64,000 nucleotides of DNA from Gari tellinella (lineage: Eukaryota; Mollusca; Bivalvia; Cardiida; Psammobiidae): the NCBI GenBank assembly GCA_922989275.2, contig OV277867.1, positions 6,572,001-6,636,000 of the forward strand, read 5' to 3'. This document shows, piece after piece, positions 55,479 to 63,974 of this stretch (its first letter is position 1; each line of letters begins with the position of its first letter). Under the pieces are notes generated by a model. It worked only from the letters and a program-made list of their open reading frames with translations, did not search any database and had not been told where the DNA came from. The position numbers were made by a program, and so were the translations under genes.

Positions 55479-55702
55479 TTAACTCATTCACCCCTGAAAC
55501 TTATAATGGACAATTCCAATTTCAAAATAAGTATAGTCCATTTTTGACTATTTAGGGTTGATTTTCACAATATATTTAAAAATTACAAACAGTGTAGACC
55601 CTGATCAGAGGTTTACACTGTTTGCATTGGACAAGTGTAATTCTCACAGGTATACTGTTTGTAAATGAGGAGTATACTCTTCGCTAGGGTTGATTGTGTT
55701 AA
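55479..55702. mobile_element. MITE D, core tip deleted
   Basis: TTAACTCATTCACCCCTG to GGGTTGATTGTGTTAA; arms meet at CCCTGATCAGAGGTTTACAC. Confidence 0.8.
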
Positions 55703-55725
55703 AAGAAGGTTGACTATATACTGAC

Positions 55726-55850
55726 CCGCTGGGCTAAGTGAAGACTGCTACATTTGTTTCCCAGCTCAATGTAAGCTGTAGACACCTTCACAAACCCTTC
55801 CTTCAGCCTGATCAGCTTCACAGACTCGTTTTCCCGTACACTGTCACTAA
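55726..55850 (-). CDS. BAR-like adaptor gene, exon 8
   Basis: Acceptor GATTGCAG|TTAGTG, donor CAGCGG|GTCAGT; 125 bases, residues 160-201. It contains VRENESVKLIRLKEGFVKVS and then TAYIELGNKCSSLHLAQR. The pattern 'R..E...L..G....Y..L..K...L' is that of the last long helix in BAR/F-BAR-type bundles. This is a resemblance by eye only. Confidence 0.85.
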
Positions 55851-55891
55851 CTGCAATCAAAGACAACATACCATAACTATACTATTTAACG

Positions 55892-56131
55892 GTAAACCCA
55901 TCACCAAATAGCCTGTTTCTAGTTTTGAAAATAGGTTACCACTTAAAGCAGATTAAAGTAAAGCAGAATGGGCCTTAAGGCCCATTCTGCTTTACTTTCA
56001 GCCTGCTTTAAGCTACAATCTGCTAGGATATAGACTCAATTTCTTATGAACTATATTCATGTCTGTATGAATGGAAACTATTTTCTTCAGTGGAGGGATA
56101 AATTCAAAGTGAAAATAGGGTTATGGGTTAA
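55892..56131. mobile_element. MITE A
   Basis: TAAACCCATCACCAAATAGCC to AGGGTTATGGGTTAA, 41 bases from the exon 8 acceptor. Core tip GGGCCTTAAGGCCC shows paired change in both arms. Confidence 0.88.
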
Positions 56132-56204
56132 CAATTCAAACTTTCATGTTTCATGTCGCTCGTTTGAGTCCACATAGTCATGGAGTATGAAAACTGTGGG
56201 TTGT

Positions 56205-56456
56205 TTAACCCTTTACCTCATAGCCTGTTTCTAGTTTTGAAGACAGGTGACCACTTAAAGCAGGTTGAAAGTAAAGCAGAATGTGCCTTAAGGCACATTC
56301 TGCTTTACTTTCAGCCTACTTTAAGCTAAAATCTGCTAGGCTATATAAAATATTTGTAATGGTAATTGTTCATGAGGGTATGAACTGGAACTATTTTCTT
56401 CAGCGGAGGAATAAATTAAATACGCTAAAAGACGCTTCTATGGGGGAAAGGGTTAA
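56205..56456. mobile_element. MITE A
   Basis: TTAACCCTTTACCTCATAGCC to GGGGGAAAGGGTTAA; tip GTGCCTTAAGGCAC. Confidence 0.92.
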
Positions 56457-56736
56457 TAATTATAATCCTGCAGGTGTTTGAATATTGATATATGTGTGGT
56501 TATTCTGTACCGAATTAGTACTAATAGGCGGAAAATTATAGATATATTCAACAAGAACTGTCAGTTGACAGTCCACTCAGCTATTTCAAACTTTCATAGT
56601 TAGACTTGGTATAATTAAATTATGGTCTCTAGTTTTATATTTTTCAGTTTACAAATTGACATATTACCACTTAAAACAGACTGACAGTAAAGAAGAATGC
56701 TCCTTAAGGATCTTTCTGATTTACTTTCATCTTGCT
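56457..56736. repeat. Intron 7 sequence with an E-type core fragment
   Basis: CTTAAAACAGACTGACAGTAAAG..GCTCCTTAAGGATC at about 56671-56720, without its shell. Confidence 0.5.
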
Positions 56737-56999
56737 TTAACTCATTGCCCCATAGCCTGCTCCTAGTTTTAAAGACAGAAGACCACTTAAAGCAGATTGA
56801 AATTAAAGCAGAATGCACCTTATTAATAGGCTTAAGGTGCATTCTGCTAAACTTAAAGCCTGCTTTAAGCTAGAATCTGTAAGAGTATAGAAAATATTTC
56901 GTATGATACATATTCATGAATGTTAATAGTGGAACTATTGTCTTTAGTAGAGGAATACATTAAAGTTGTGAAAAGGGGGGGGGGGGGGGGGGGGGGGGG
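56737..56999. mobile_element. MITE A whose right end is replaced by 25 G
   Basis: TTAACTCATTGCCCCATAGCC and a core with an inserted TATTAATAGGCT at its tip. After GTTGTGAAAA the expected terminal repeat is replaced by poly-G (56975-56999). Confidence 0.8.
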
Positions 57000-57034
57000 T
57001 GCTTCTAATCAGGAGTAGGTTTACAAAGATGTTC

Positions 57035-57282
57035 TACAGTGGAGAATGTTATTCTTTCCCGTTTAAACGCAACCGTACGCAAACGCAAAGCACTAAAACG
57101 TAGAAAAGTACAACTTTTGGACAATTCTGATAATTCATGTTTATCTTGGTGGCAAACAGTTTGGAGCCTGATCAGACGCCGGGTTACCCGGCGTCTGATC
57201 TGGCTCCAAACTGTTTGCACTGCAAATAATAGTTTTAGCGTAAACGCGTTTATTGGGAAAGAATAACACATTCTCCACTGTA
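57035..57282. mobile_element. MITE F in intron 7
   Basis: TACAGTGGAGAATGTT to CACATTCTCCACTGTA; complete and 63 bases from the exon 7 donor. Confidence 0.93.
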
Positions 57283-57344
57283 CTATGTCATGTGTTTACT
57301 TGAACCTAGTAGAGGCAGTCTACCACACAAACAGAGTGTTTTAC

Positions 57345-57426
57345 CTTCAACCTGTGCAAGATTTCTGGAGTCTTCTGCCAGTGCAAGTCTTGAATCAAGG
57401 ATCCTTCTCTCAGTGGAGGAATCTCT
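57345..57426 (-). CDS. BAR-like adaptor gene, exon 7
   Basis: Acceptor GTTGTAG|AGAGAT, donor GTTGAAG|GTAAAA; 82 bases, residues 133-160. It encodes RDSSTERRILDSRLALAEDS followed by RNLAQVE, a continuous helix. The single-base overhang forms Val160 with exon 8. Confidence 0.82.
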
Positions 57427-57444
57427 CTACAACAAAATACTGAT

Positions 57445-57880
57445 TTAACCCTTTTCTCCCTAGCCTGTTTCCAGTTTTGAAGACAGGTATCTAGTTAAAG
57501 CAGGTTGAAAGTAAAGCAGAATGCACCTTAAGGTGCATTCTGTTTTACTCTGAGTCAGCTTTAAGCTACAATTTGCTAGAATATAGAAAATATTTCTTAT
57601 GATACCTATTTGTGACTATTTCCTCAGTAGAAGTAAAATTCAATCAGGGCTCCAGATAAGGGAGAGTAATCTGAACAAATCCAACATTTTTTTCACACAT
57701 ACAGCACCAAATCCTATGGTGTTACTACTCATTAGAATCGTCTCTTTGAGAAGATTCTAATGAGTAGTGACACCATAGGGTTTAAACCAGAAATAAAGAT
57801 TTTAGTTTTTGAGAAAACTCCCCTTATCTGGAGCCCCGATTCAATGCGTAAATATATGTATCTAAAAAGTGAAGGGTTAA
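57445..57880. mobile_element. MITE A with nested K
   Basis: TTAACCCTTTTCTCCCTAGCC, core tip GCACCTTAAGGTGC (paired change), continued after K as AAAGTGAAGGGTTAA. Confidence 0.85.
57645..57838. mobile_element. MITE K (nested in A)
   Basis: CAGGGCTCCAGATAAGGGAG to CCCTTATCTGGAGCCCCG, flanked by ATTCAAT on each side. Confidence 0.88.
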
Positions 57881-57986
57881 GTCCTACCTTCAAGACTCGA
57901 CAGACTGCCGATAATGAGAGTAAACTAAATATTTTTGACAGTTTCTCCTCACTGTTTCCATCAAAACACAAGTAAATGATTATTAT

Positions 57987-58402
57987 TTAAACCCATTACT
58001 CCATTGCTTGTTTATTGTATTTGAACAGGTGACTGCTTAAAGCAAAGTTGAACATAAAGCAGTCTGCTTTAAGCTATCATTAACTAGAATATAAGAAAAA
58101 TATTTTATGTAGCAAATTCATTACTGTATAAAATCAGGGCTCCAGATAACAGTAATTTTTCAAATACTAAAATCTTTATTTCTGCATTAAACCCTATGGT
58201 GTTACTACTCATTAGAATCGTCTCTTCGAGACAATTCTAACAAGTAGTAACACCATAGGATTGGTGTTGAAATGAGTGAGAAAATATTGAATTTGTTCAA
58301 TTAACTTCCTCTTATCTGGAGCTCTGAAAATAGAACAATTTTCTTCAGTAAAGGAATAAATCAAAGTAGCAAAACAATGTAACTCTATGGAGAAAGGGTC
58401 AA
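57987..58402. mobile_element. MITE A with nested K
   Basis: TTAAACCCATTACTCCATTGC; core reduced; resumes after K as TTTTCTTCAGTAAAGG..GGAGAAAGGGTCAA. Confidence 0.8.
58135..58326. mobile_element. MITE K (nested in A)
   Basis: CAGGGCTCCAGATAACAG to CCTCTTATCTGGAGCTCTG; flank AAAAT on both sides. The palindrome is nearly perfect (GTGTTACTACTCATTAGAA). Confidence 0.87.
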
Positions 58403-58554
58403 AACTAAGAACTAAAGTTAAAAGCCTTTAGACTCCTTTATCTTTTCTTCATAGATTAATTTTTCTGTGTTTCTAAAATGTCCAGATGAAAAAAAAAGAT
58501 TTCTGAGTGTGCTGCAGGGTGGTTGTAAAAGTGTTGATTTACAGGTTATAATTA

Positions 58555-59103
58555 TACAGTGCTCCCTCTCTACAACGACATCCAAAAGGGAGACACAGAT
58601 TGTGTGCGCTGTTCGGAGGGAGTCCAAATAAAGAGGGAACACTAAGAATTGTATTACATTTGCAAACAGCTTGAATCCAGATCAGACGCCGCGTAACGCG
58701 GCGTCTGATCTGGATTCAAGCTGTTTGTCACTCGTCATTATATTCATTCTTTCAAAACGTCCACTTTATATGTAACTTTGAGGAAAACAGCAGACGATAA
58801 TTTTAACCAGACGATATTGCAACATTAAAATGTTAGACGTACTTGTCCTGTTAACCCTTAGCCTGCCACTCACGACTATAGCTCCATATGCAAACAGCTT
58901 GGATCCGGATGAGACGCCGAGACACTCGGACAACATTTTCAGCAATTTTGAGCACCTTTGAAGCACTTTGAAACTTGAAGCAGACGAGAAATATAGCAGA
59001 CGACAATTTATTTGGCGGGCTAAGGGTTAAGGGAACAGCTGCAAGGGTTGTTGTAAGGAGGGAGTCGTTGTTGGGAGGACCGTTGTAGAGGGGGAGCGCT
59101 GTA
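58555..59103. mobile_element. MITE G, copy 3, with nested B
   Basis: TACAGTGCTCCCTCTCTAC to GTTGTAGAGGGGGAGCGCTGTA. Core 2 at 58661-58729 is perfect. Family B is inserted at CCTG|TTAA|GGGAAC. Confidence 0.9.
58851..59030. mobile_element. MITE B, copy 3, one core arm deleted
   Basis: TTAACCCTTAGCCTGCC to TGGCGGGCTAAGGGTTAA. Only the left core arm remains (GGATGAGACGCCGAG followed by ACACTCGG). Confidence 0.9.
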
Positions 59104-59138
59104 ATACAAGTTCTATGTCAGAAGAGGGAGTGGCTTAC

Positions 59139-59195
59139 CTTGGCTGCTCTCTTCATATCTTTCCTGGCTTTTTGTTCCTTCTGGTCACAATATTC
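59139..59195 (-). CDS. BAR-like adaptor gene, exon 6
   Basis: Acceptor GTTATTCAG|GAATAT, donor GCCAAG|GTAAGC; 57 bases, 19 codons, phase 0 on both sides, so it could be skipped without changing frame. It encodes EYCDQKEQKARKDMKRAAK (residues 114-132), a very basic helix that could lie on the membrane- or partner-facing surface. Confidence 0.82.
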
Positions 59196-59289
59196 CTGAA
59201 TAACAAGCATGAATTTTACCTTTCAATTTCAAACTCCAAATGCTTTGTAAATTCTATGTTATCATTTCAAGGTACGAACATTGGAGTCT

Positions 59290-59372
59290 TGAGATCAAAT
59301 TAACAGGCTATATATCAAATTAACAGATGGTCTATCAATATACATGTAGCAGACTTCATATCAAATTAACAG
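59290..59372. repeat. Short direct repeats TATCAAATTAACAG
   Basis: Three to four copies of (A)TATCAAATTAACAGA with variable spacers in intron 5. Confidence 0.7.
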
Positions 59373-59436
59373 ACTTTAGTATATGCCTTCTTATGATATT
59401 GAGCGTTTCTGTGTGTATCTCCACAGTAAAATACAA

Positions 59437-59552
59437 GATATAGTAAATATTTCTTATGATACCTGTTTATGAATGTATAAATTGGAACTATTTTCTTCAG
59501 CGGAGGAATAAACTGAGTGGGCTAAAAGACGCTTCTATGGGGTAAAGGGTTA
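59437..59552. mobile_element. MITE A, right half only
   Basis: AAATATTTCTTATGATACC through ATGGGGTAAAGGGTTAA; ends 10 bases inside intron 5 next to the exon 5 donor. Confidence 0.85.
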
Positions 59553-59562
59553 AGGGCTTTAC

Positions 59563-59642
59563 CAGGTTCTCTTTTGCTTGGGTCACTTTCTTCTCACCCT
59601 CTAAGATCATTTCAAACATCTGTCTGTAGTCTCGTAAATTAT
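59563..59642 (-). CDS. BAR-like adaptor gene, exon 5
   Basis: Acceptor TTTTCACAG|ATAATT, donor AACCTG|GTAAAG; 80 bases, residues 87-113. It encodes NNLRDYRQMFEMILEGEKKV followed by TQAKENL, a charged heptad-like helix typical of the long second helix in BAR-type bundles. A family A fragment ends 10 bases into the downstream intron. Confidence 0.85.
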
Positions 59643-60103
59643 CTGTGAAAATCAAATTAGGTAAAGCACAAAATATATAATGTTAAACTTTATAATTACA
59701 TTTAAAATAAACTTCTCCTCAATTCTTGTATACACCTTACAATGTCTGAAAGACAAGCTGTTATTTCAAATCTTACACAACTTCTTTTCTTATAGTTTAA
59801 CACTTTGTAAACGGTCAAAAATAGTTGGCTACCCATGGAAAATCCGACAGAGGTAAGTAAGCTTGCGTTGACAAGTTTCGTTCAGTATTTGAATTGATCA
59901 TAACGTATATACATGTACCTCTAAAGTCGCTACCTATCAATAATATAAAAGCATTTTTTATTCCACAGCAAACATCTTTTTATAACAAACGTTTTGATAA
60001 ATCATCTTATGGATATTTTGGATAAAATGATTAGAGGGAAGCTGAAAGTAACCCTCCTATAGGCGTATCTGATATTTTGCCAAACATCACTGTAGAGTAC
60101 TGT
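59643..60103. other. Intron 4, unassigned part
   Basis: AT-rich, nothing recognised. Confidence 0.4.
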
Positions 60104-60462
60104 ATACAATGAAACCTCTCTGTTATATCCACTAAATTGTATTAATTATCAGATGACTGCTGAAAGCAATGTGACAGTAAAACAGAAAGCTCCTTTAGAA
60201 GCTTTCTGTTTTACCTTCTGCTTGCTTTAAGCTGTCACCTGTCTTATATACCATCAATTAGCCTCTATCTGAGTCATTGTAACAGAGAGATTTTACCAGG
60301 GCTCCAGAACAAATCCATCATTTTCTTAATCGTGTCACTACTCATTAGAATTGTCTCAAAGAGATGATTCCAGTGAGAAGTGACACCATAAGGTTTAGTG
60401 CAGAAATAAAGATTTAAATTTTTTTGCACAACTACCCTAATCTAGAGCCCTGTTTTACTGTA
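60104..60462. mobile_element. MITE E interrupted by K
   Basis: TACAATGAAACCTCTCTG; core tip GCTCCTTTAGAAGC; the right terminus is split by K and resumes TTTTACTGTA. Confidence 0.85.
60298..60452. mobile_element. MITE K (nested in the terminus of E)
   Basis: AGGGCTCCAGAACAAATCC to AATCTAGAGCCCTG, 6-base duplication TTTTAC. Confidence 0.88.
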
Positions 60463-60476
60463 TATTGCATGCATAG

Positions 60477-60726
60477 TACAGTGGAGAATCTGTTATTCTT
60501 TCCCGTTTAAACGCAAACGTACGCAAACGCAAAACACTAAAACGTAGAAAAGTACAACTTTTGGACAATTCTGATAATTCAAGTTTATCTTGGTGGCAAA
60601 CAGTTTGGAGCCTGATCAGACGCCGGGTTACCCGGCGTCTGATCTGGCTCCAAACTGTTTGCACTGCAAATAATAGTTTTAGCGTAAACGCGTTTATTGG
60701 GAAAGAATAACAGATTCTCCACTGTA
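60477..60726. mobile_element. MITE F next to exon 4
   Basis: TACAGTGGAGAATCTG to CAGATTCTCCACTGTA. On the minus strand the exon 4 donor is followed by only 12 intron bases before this element. Confidence 0.93.
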
Positions 60727-60739
60727 AGAGCTGTCTTAC

Positions 60740-60803
60740 TTAGAAATGCCTTCTGTACCTCCACCCACATGAACTGCAGCTCCCCTATGTGTGATACAAC
60801 ATC
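60740..60803 (-). CDS. BAR-like adaptor gene, exon 4
   Basis: Acceptor ATATTGCAG|GATGTT, donor TTTCTAA|GTAAGA; 64 bases, residues 66-87. It encodes a helix (DVVSHIGELQFMWVEVQKAF). A family F MITE (60477-60726) begins 13 bases inside the following intron, so the donor region is nearly all that remains of unique intron sequence here. Confidence 0.82.
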
Positions 60804-60837
60804 CTGCAATATAGTGTACTCTATTGTCATTATCTTT

Positions 60838-60890
60838 ACAAACAGTATGGATCCAGATGAGCCGCCATGTTACCCCAAAAGCAGGCCAGT
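60838..60890. repeat. Core 2 remnant
   Basis: ACAAACAGTATGGATCCAGA..GAGCCGCCATGTTACC, one arm only. Confidence 0.5.
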
Positions 60891-60975
60891 CCAAATCAGG
60901 TCAAGTTCAAGTTAAAATTGAGTTTTGGGTGATTTGTGTAGATTGGGATAGGTCCAAGGCATTACCTGTATAACT

Positions 60976-61195
60976 TTAACCGTTTACTCCATAGCCTGTT
61001 TCTAGTATTGATGACAGGTGACCACTTACAGCAGATTGAAAGTAAAGCAGAGTGCGCCTTAAGGCACATTATCTTTACTTTATAGCCTGCTTTAAGCTAC
61101 CATCTGCTAGGATATAGAAAATATTTCTTATGGTGCATATTCATGACTGTATAAACTATTTTCTTCAGTGGGGGAATAATTTAAATGAGTTAAAA
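60976..61195. mobile_element. MITE A, right end decayed
   Basis: TTAACCGTTTACTCCATAGCC; core GTGCGCCTTAAGGCACATT; right terminus lost after GTGGGGGAATAATTT. Confidence 0.75.
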
Positions 61196-61763
61196 TATGG
61201 AATAAAAAGGATTCAGTATCCAAATGCTGTAGTATTAAAAAGTGGTTTGATGCAAGACTAAATGGTAAAGTCTAGTACAGATGCACGAATGGACAGGCAG
61301 GTCAATCACTATATATGTTCTCACATCAATAGAAGCTGCTGGATAATGCCAAAAACAAACTGTGGAAGGAAAGGATGAGCATGAAAAAGCACTTCTAGAC
61401 ACAGGCAAAGGTATTTAAAATATTTAACAACTGCTTTGACAGGCCGTTTAACAGGAGTTTTACTGTATAGCCAATTTAGCCCTATCTCTCGTTTTGATAG
61501 AGATACACTGGTGAAGGACTTAAATTAGTTTTTTGTTTTTTTATTCACTTACTAAATTGTTACTTTTCATCAAATTATGTGGAGACACCTCAAAACAAGC
61601 AACTTAACTCTCTCTCGGTCTTTCACTTTCTTTCCCTTTCTCTCTCTCGCTCTCTCCGATAGTATTTATTTTTGTGAAACTGTAGGGGAAGGGCCAACTC
61701 TAAGTTGGCAGAACTTGTGGCCCAACCCCTTTTCCTGTAAAAAATTGGAGAAAAAAAATATGT
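61196..61763. other. Intron 3, with a (TC)n tract
   Basis: Pyrimidine microsatellite at 61609-61660. CAACTCTAAGTTGGCAGAAC and TGGCCCAACCCC (61695-61735) recur near 27536 and 37030. Confidence 0.5.
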
Positions 61764-62013
61764 TTAACTCTTTCCTCCCTGAAACTTTAAATGGACAATT
61801 CCAGTTTCGATTTTAGTCTAGTCCATTTCTGGCTTTTAAGGGTTGTTTTTGTCCATTTTTGGCATTATGACAAACAGAGAAGACCCTGATCAGAGGGCTC
61901 CTTTCGGAGCCCTCTGATCTGGGTCTTCACTGTTTGCACAGGACAAGTGTACTATTCACATGTACACTTTTTGAAAGGACGCCTATATGCGGGACTAGGG
62001 TTCAAAGGGTTAA
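61764..62013. mobile_element. MITE D
   Basis: TTAACTCTTTCCTCCCTG to GGTTCAAAGGGTTAA; core tip GGCTCCTTTCGGAGCC, very close to the copy at 19619. Confidence 0.92.
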
Positions 62014-62165
62014 ACTAACTACTGCATTTATTGATGAAAGAGTTAAACAAAACAGTGATGCTTCAGATATTGTAACAAAGCCAATATGAAACATACCTAC
62101 GGATATATAATTCACGTAAGCATTCTTTTCAATAAATAACTATCATACACTCCTGAAATATTCAC

Positions 62166-62218
62166 CTGAACAGCACGGTTGTCTTGATGAGAAGCCCATT
62201 TCATCATATCTTGAGTAC
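62166..62218 (-). CDS. BAR-like adaptor gene, exon 3
   Basis: Acceptor GTTTTCAG|GTACTC, donor GTTCAG|GTGAAT; 53 bases. It encodes STQDMMKWASHQDNRAVQ (residues 48-65) and ends in phase 0. The reading frame is fixed by the overhangs on both sides. Confidence 0.8.
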
Positions 62219-62262
62219 CTGAAAACATAACGGAATTGTACAAATGAGGTAGATATCGTACA

Positions 62263-62460
62263 TTAACCCATTACCCCATAGCCTGTTTCTAGTATTGAAG
62301 ATAGATGACTACTTAAAGCAGGTTGAAATAAAACAAGAGGCCCATGCTGACCTAAATATCACTCACCTGGAAAAATAAACACAAGGGTCACATGACCCCT
62401 GGGTTGGGATTATTTTTTACCCCAGAGACATAATTTCAAATATCTTGCTGATGAACTTGA
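62263..62460. mobile_element. MITE A truncated by element J7
   Basis: TTAACCCATTACCCCATAGCC up to AAGCAGGTTGAAATAAA, then ACAAGAGGCCCATGCTG..ATCACTCACCTGG (J start). Neither element has its right end. Confidence 0.7.
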
Positions 62461-62695
62461 AAATTAAGTGTTCTGAAGCGTCTGAGCCGGTACTGCGGCT
62501 GCATTTGATTGTGCCATATGTTAGCAGTGCTCAATATTGTAGGCAAGATGGCTCAATGATCAGGGGAGTAAATGTTCAGTCAGCTGAGCGGTCATTTGGA
62601 CTGAAAGTAGACTCTAACTTGGTATATTACTTTTCTTTTTTTATATATATATGGTAATTAATACTGTAACTGCTAACATAGCGTTTGCTACTTAC

Positions 62696-62811
62696 TTAAG
62701 CTGTGACTGTTCATGAGCGACTTTGCTGTATTCTTTAGCTCCTTAAGATCAGACAAGAGCACAGTCAGGTCCCCATGGCTGCCTCCTAGTGATAACAGCT
62801 TAGCTCCACTC
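62696..62811 (-). CDS. BAR-like adaptor gene, exon 2
   Basis: Acceptor ATATTGCAG|GAGTGG, donor CTTAA|GTAAG; 116 bases. It encodes residues 9-48, with SGAKLLSLGG followed by an amphipathic helix (LTVLLSDLKELKNTAKSLM). The one-base overhang is completed by exon 3 to make Ser48. The opening 'GAKLLSLGG..L..LL.DLK' layout resembles the start of helical-bundle membrane-binding modules, but no family signature is certain. Confidence 0.82.
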
Positions 62812-63974
62812 CTGCAATATTTGAAGGAATTCTGACATATCAGAGTAAACTTATCAGTCAATACAAAAATATAAAATACTGCCGAGAGGAAACCCAGCTG
62901 TAATTATTGTTGACTAGTTTCATCCTTTTTTGACACCTCAGAACCAAGGAGTTCAGTAATTTCACATTGAAAAGAAACCAGTAGACCCACGATTTATCAT
63001 ATTGTCCAAAATCGACCATTCAGCGTATTGATCGCAATTGATAAACTACCGGTACTTGCACTAAGTTAGACTACCTTCCGTTGCAAAAACTTCAATAACT
63101 TCCTTAATTTTCTTCCGTTTCTTTAAATAAAGGTCTTGATAGAAAGCCAAGACATGTATCTTTCAATTATAAAAATAACAGAGTTTGTTCTTGAAGTTAA
63201 AAAGGTTACAATGGCCTAAAGAGTTGTTGGCATTTAAAGTGTGTGAAACATATACAAAGAACCACTGTCTGTAAATGGGTCATTCAGGATTATGAGAGTA
63301 TACACCAAAGAATCTATTTAAAATATGTATGACTTGAAAGAACAACAACATAGTATTACAACAGAACTCTCTTTGAGTGAAAACAAAATGAGTCTGCATT
63401 TCTACAAAGCCATGTAGTAACAGCACATAAACAAGAGGGCCTGAAGGCCCTGATATCGCTCACCTGTTGTACTGAAGCCTGATAGCTTTACCTTTGTTTC
63501 ACCCGTTTTAATCTAAATCCATTCAAATTTGTAGTATAGCAAGTAAACAATTTTGGAATACAACCTCATAATTCTAGTAAAGTAGAGTACATCATGGGCA
63601 GATAAGTTGAGATAACAAGAGTGGCTCAGTGAGTCACTCACTGAGCCTAAACAATACTGAAATAGAGCCATTTCTAGTATTTCAAAGAATATATCAAGAG
63701 CAGATAACTATTGCCAAAATGATTAAATTTCAACAATAATTGCACTCCTTCAAGAAATTATAGCTATATACTTGTGGATTTTTACCTCAAAATAGGACTC
63801 TAAGTACTGTTTTTGAAACAGTATAATTACGGGCTGAGGCCCCGGTAACCCCCCTCTTCGCCTCGTTATGATAAACAAAATTGCAGCATTTTTACTTTTG
63901 CTTAGCTACGTGTAGGCAAGGAACTTCGTGGGGACCTGCAAAGTTCTAGTTCTTCAGTACAGTGATTGTTTTAC
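62812..63974. other. Intron 1 of the BAR-like gene
   Basis: A J-type left end at about 63431-63470 (ACAAGAGGGCCTGAAGGCCC, then ATCGCTCACCTG) and a short dyad near 63622 (GTGGCTCAGTGAGTCACTC). No further exon seen. Confidence 0.5.

Noticed and set aside
12446..60664. Similar peptides of 65-120 residues (containing RRRVTRRLIRLQTV) on both strands at about twelve places
   Set aside because: All coincide with MITE F copies. The palindromic core is open in several frames, the 'protein' is the same on either strand of a hairpin, and there is no start context or conserved domain.
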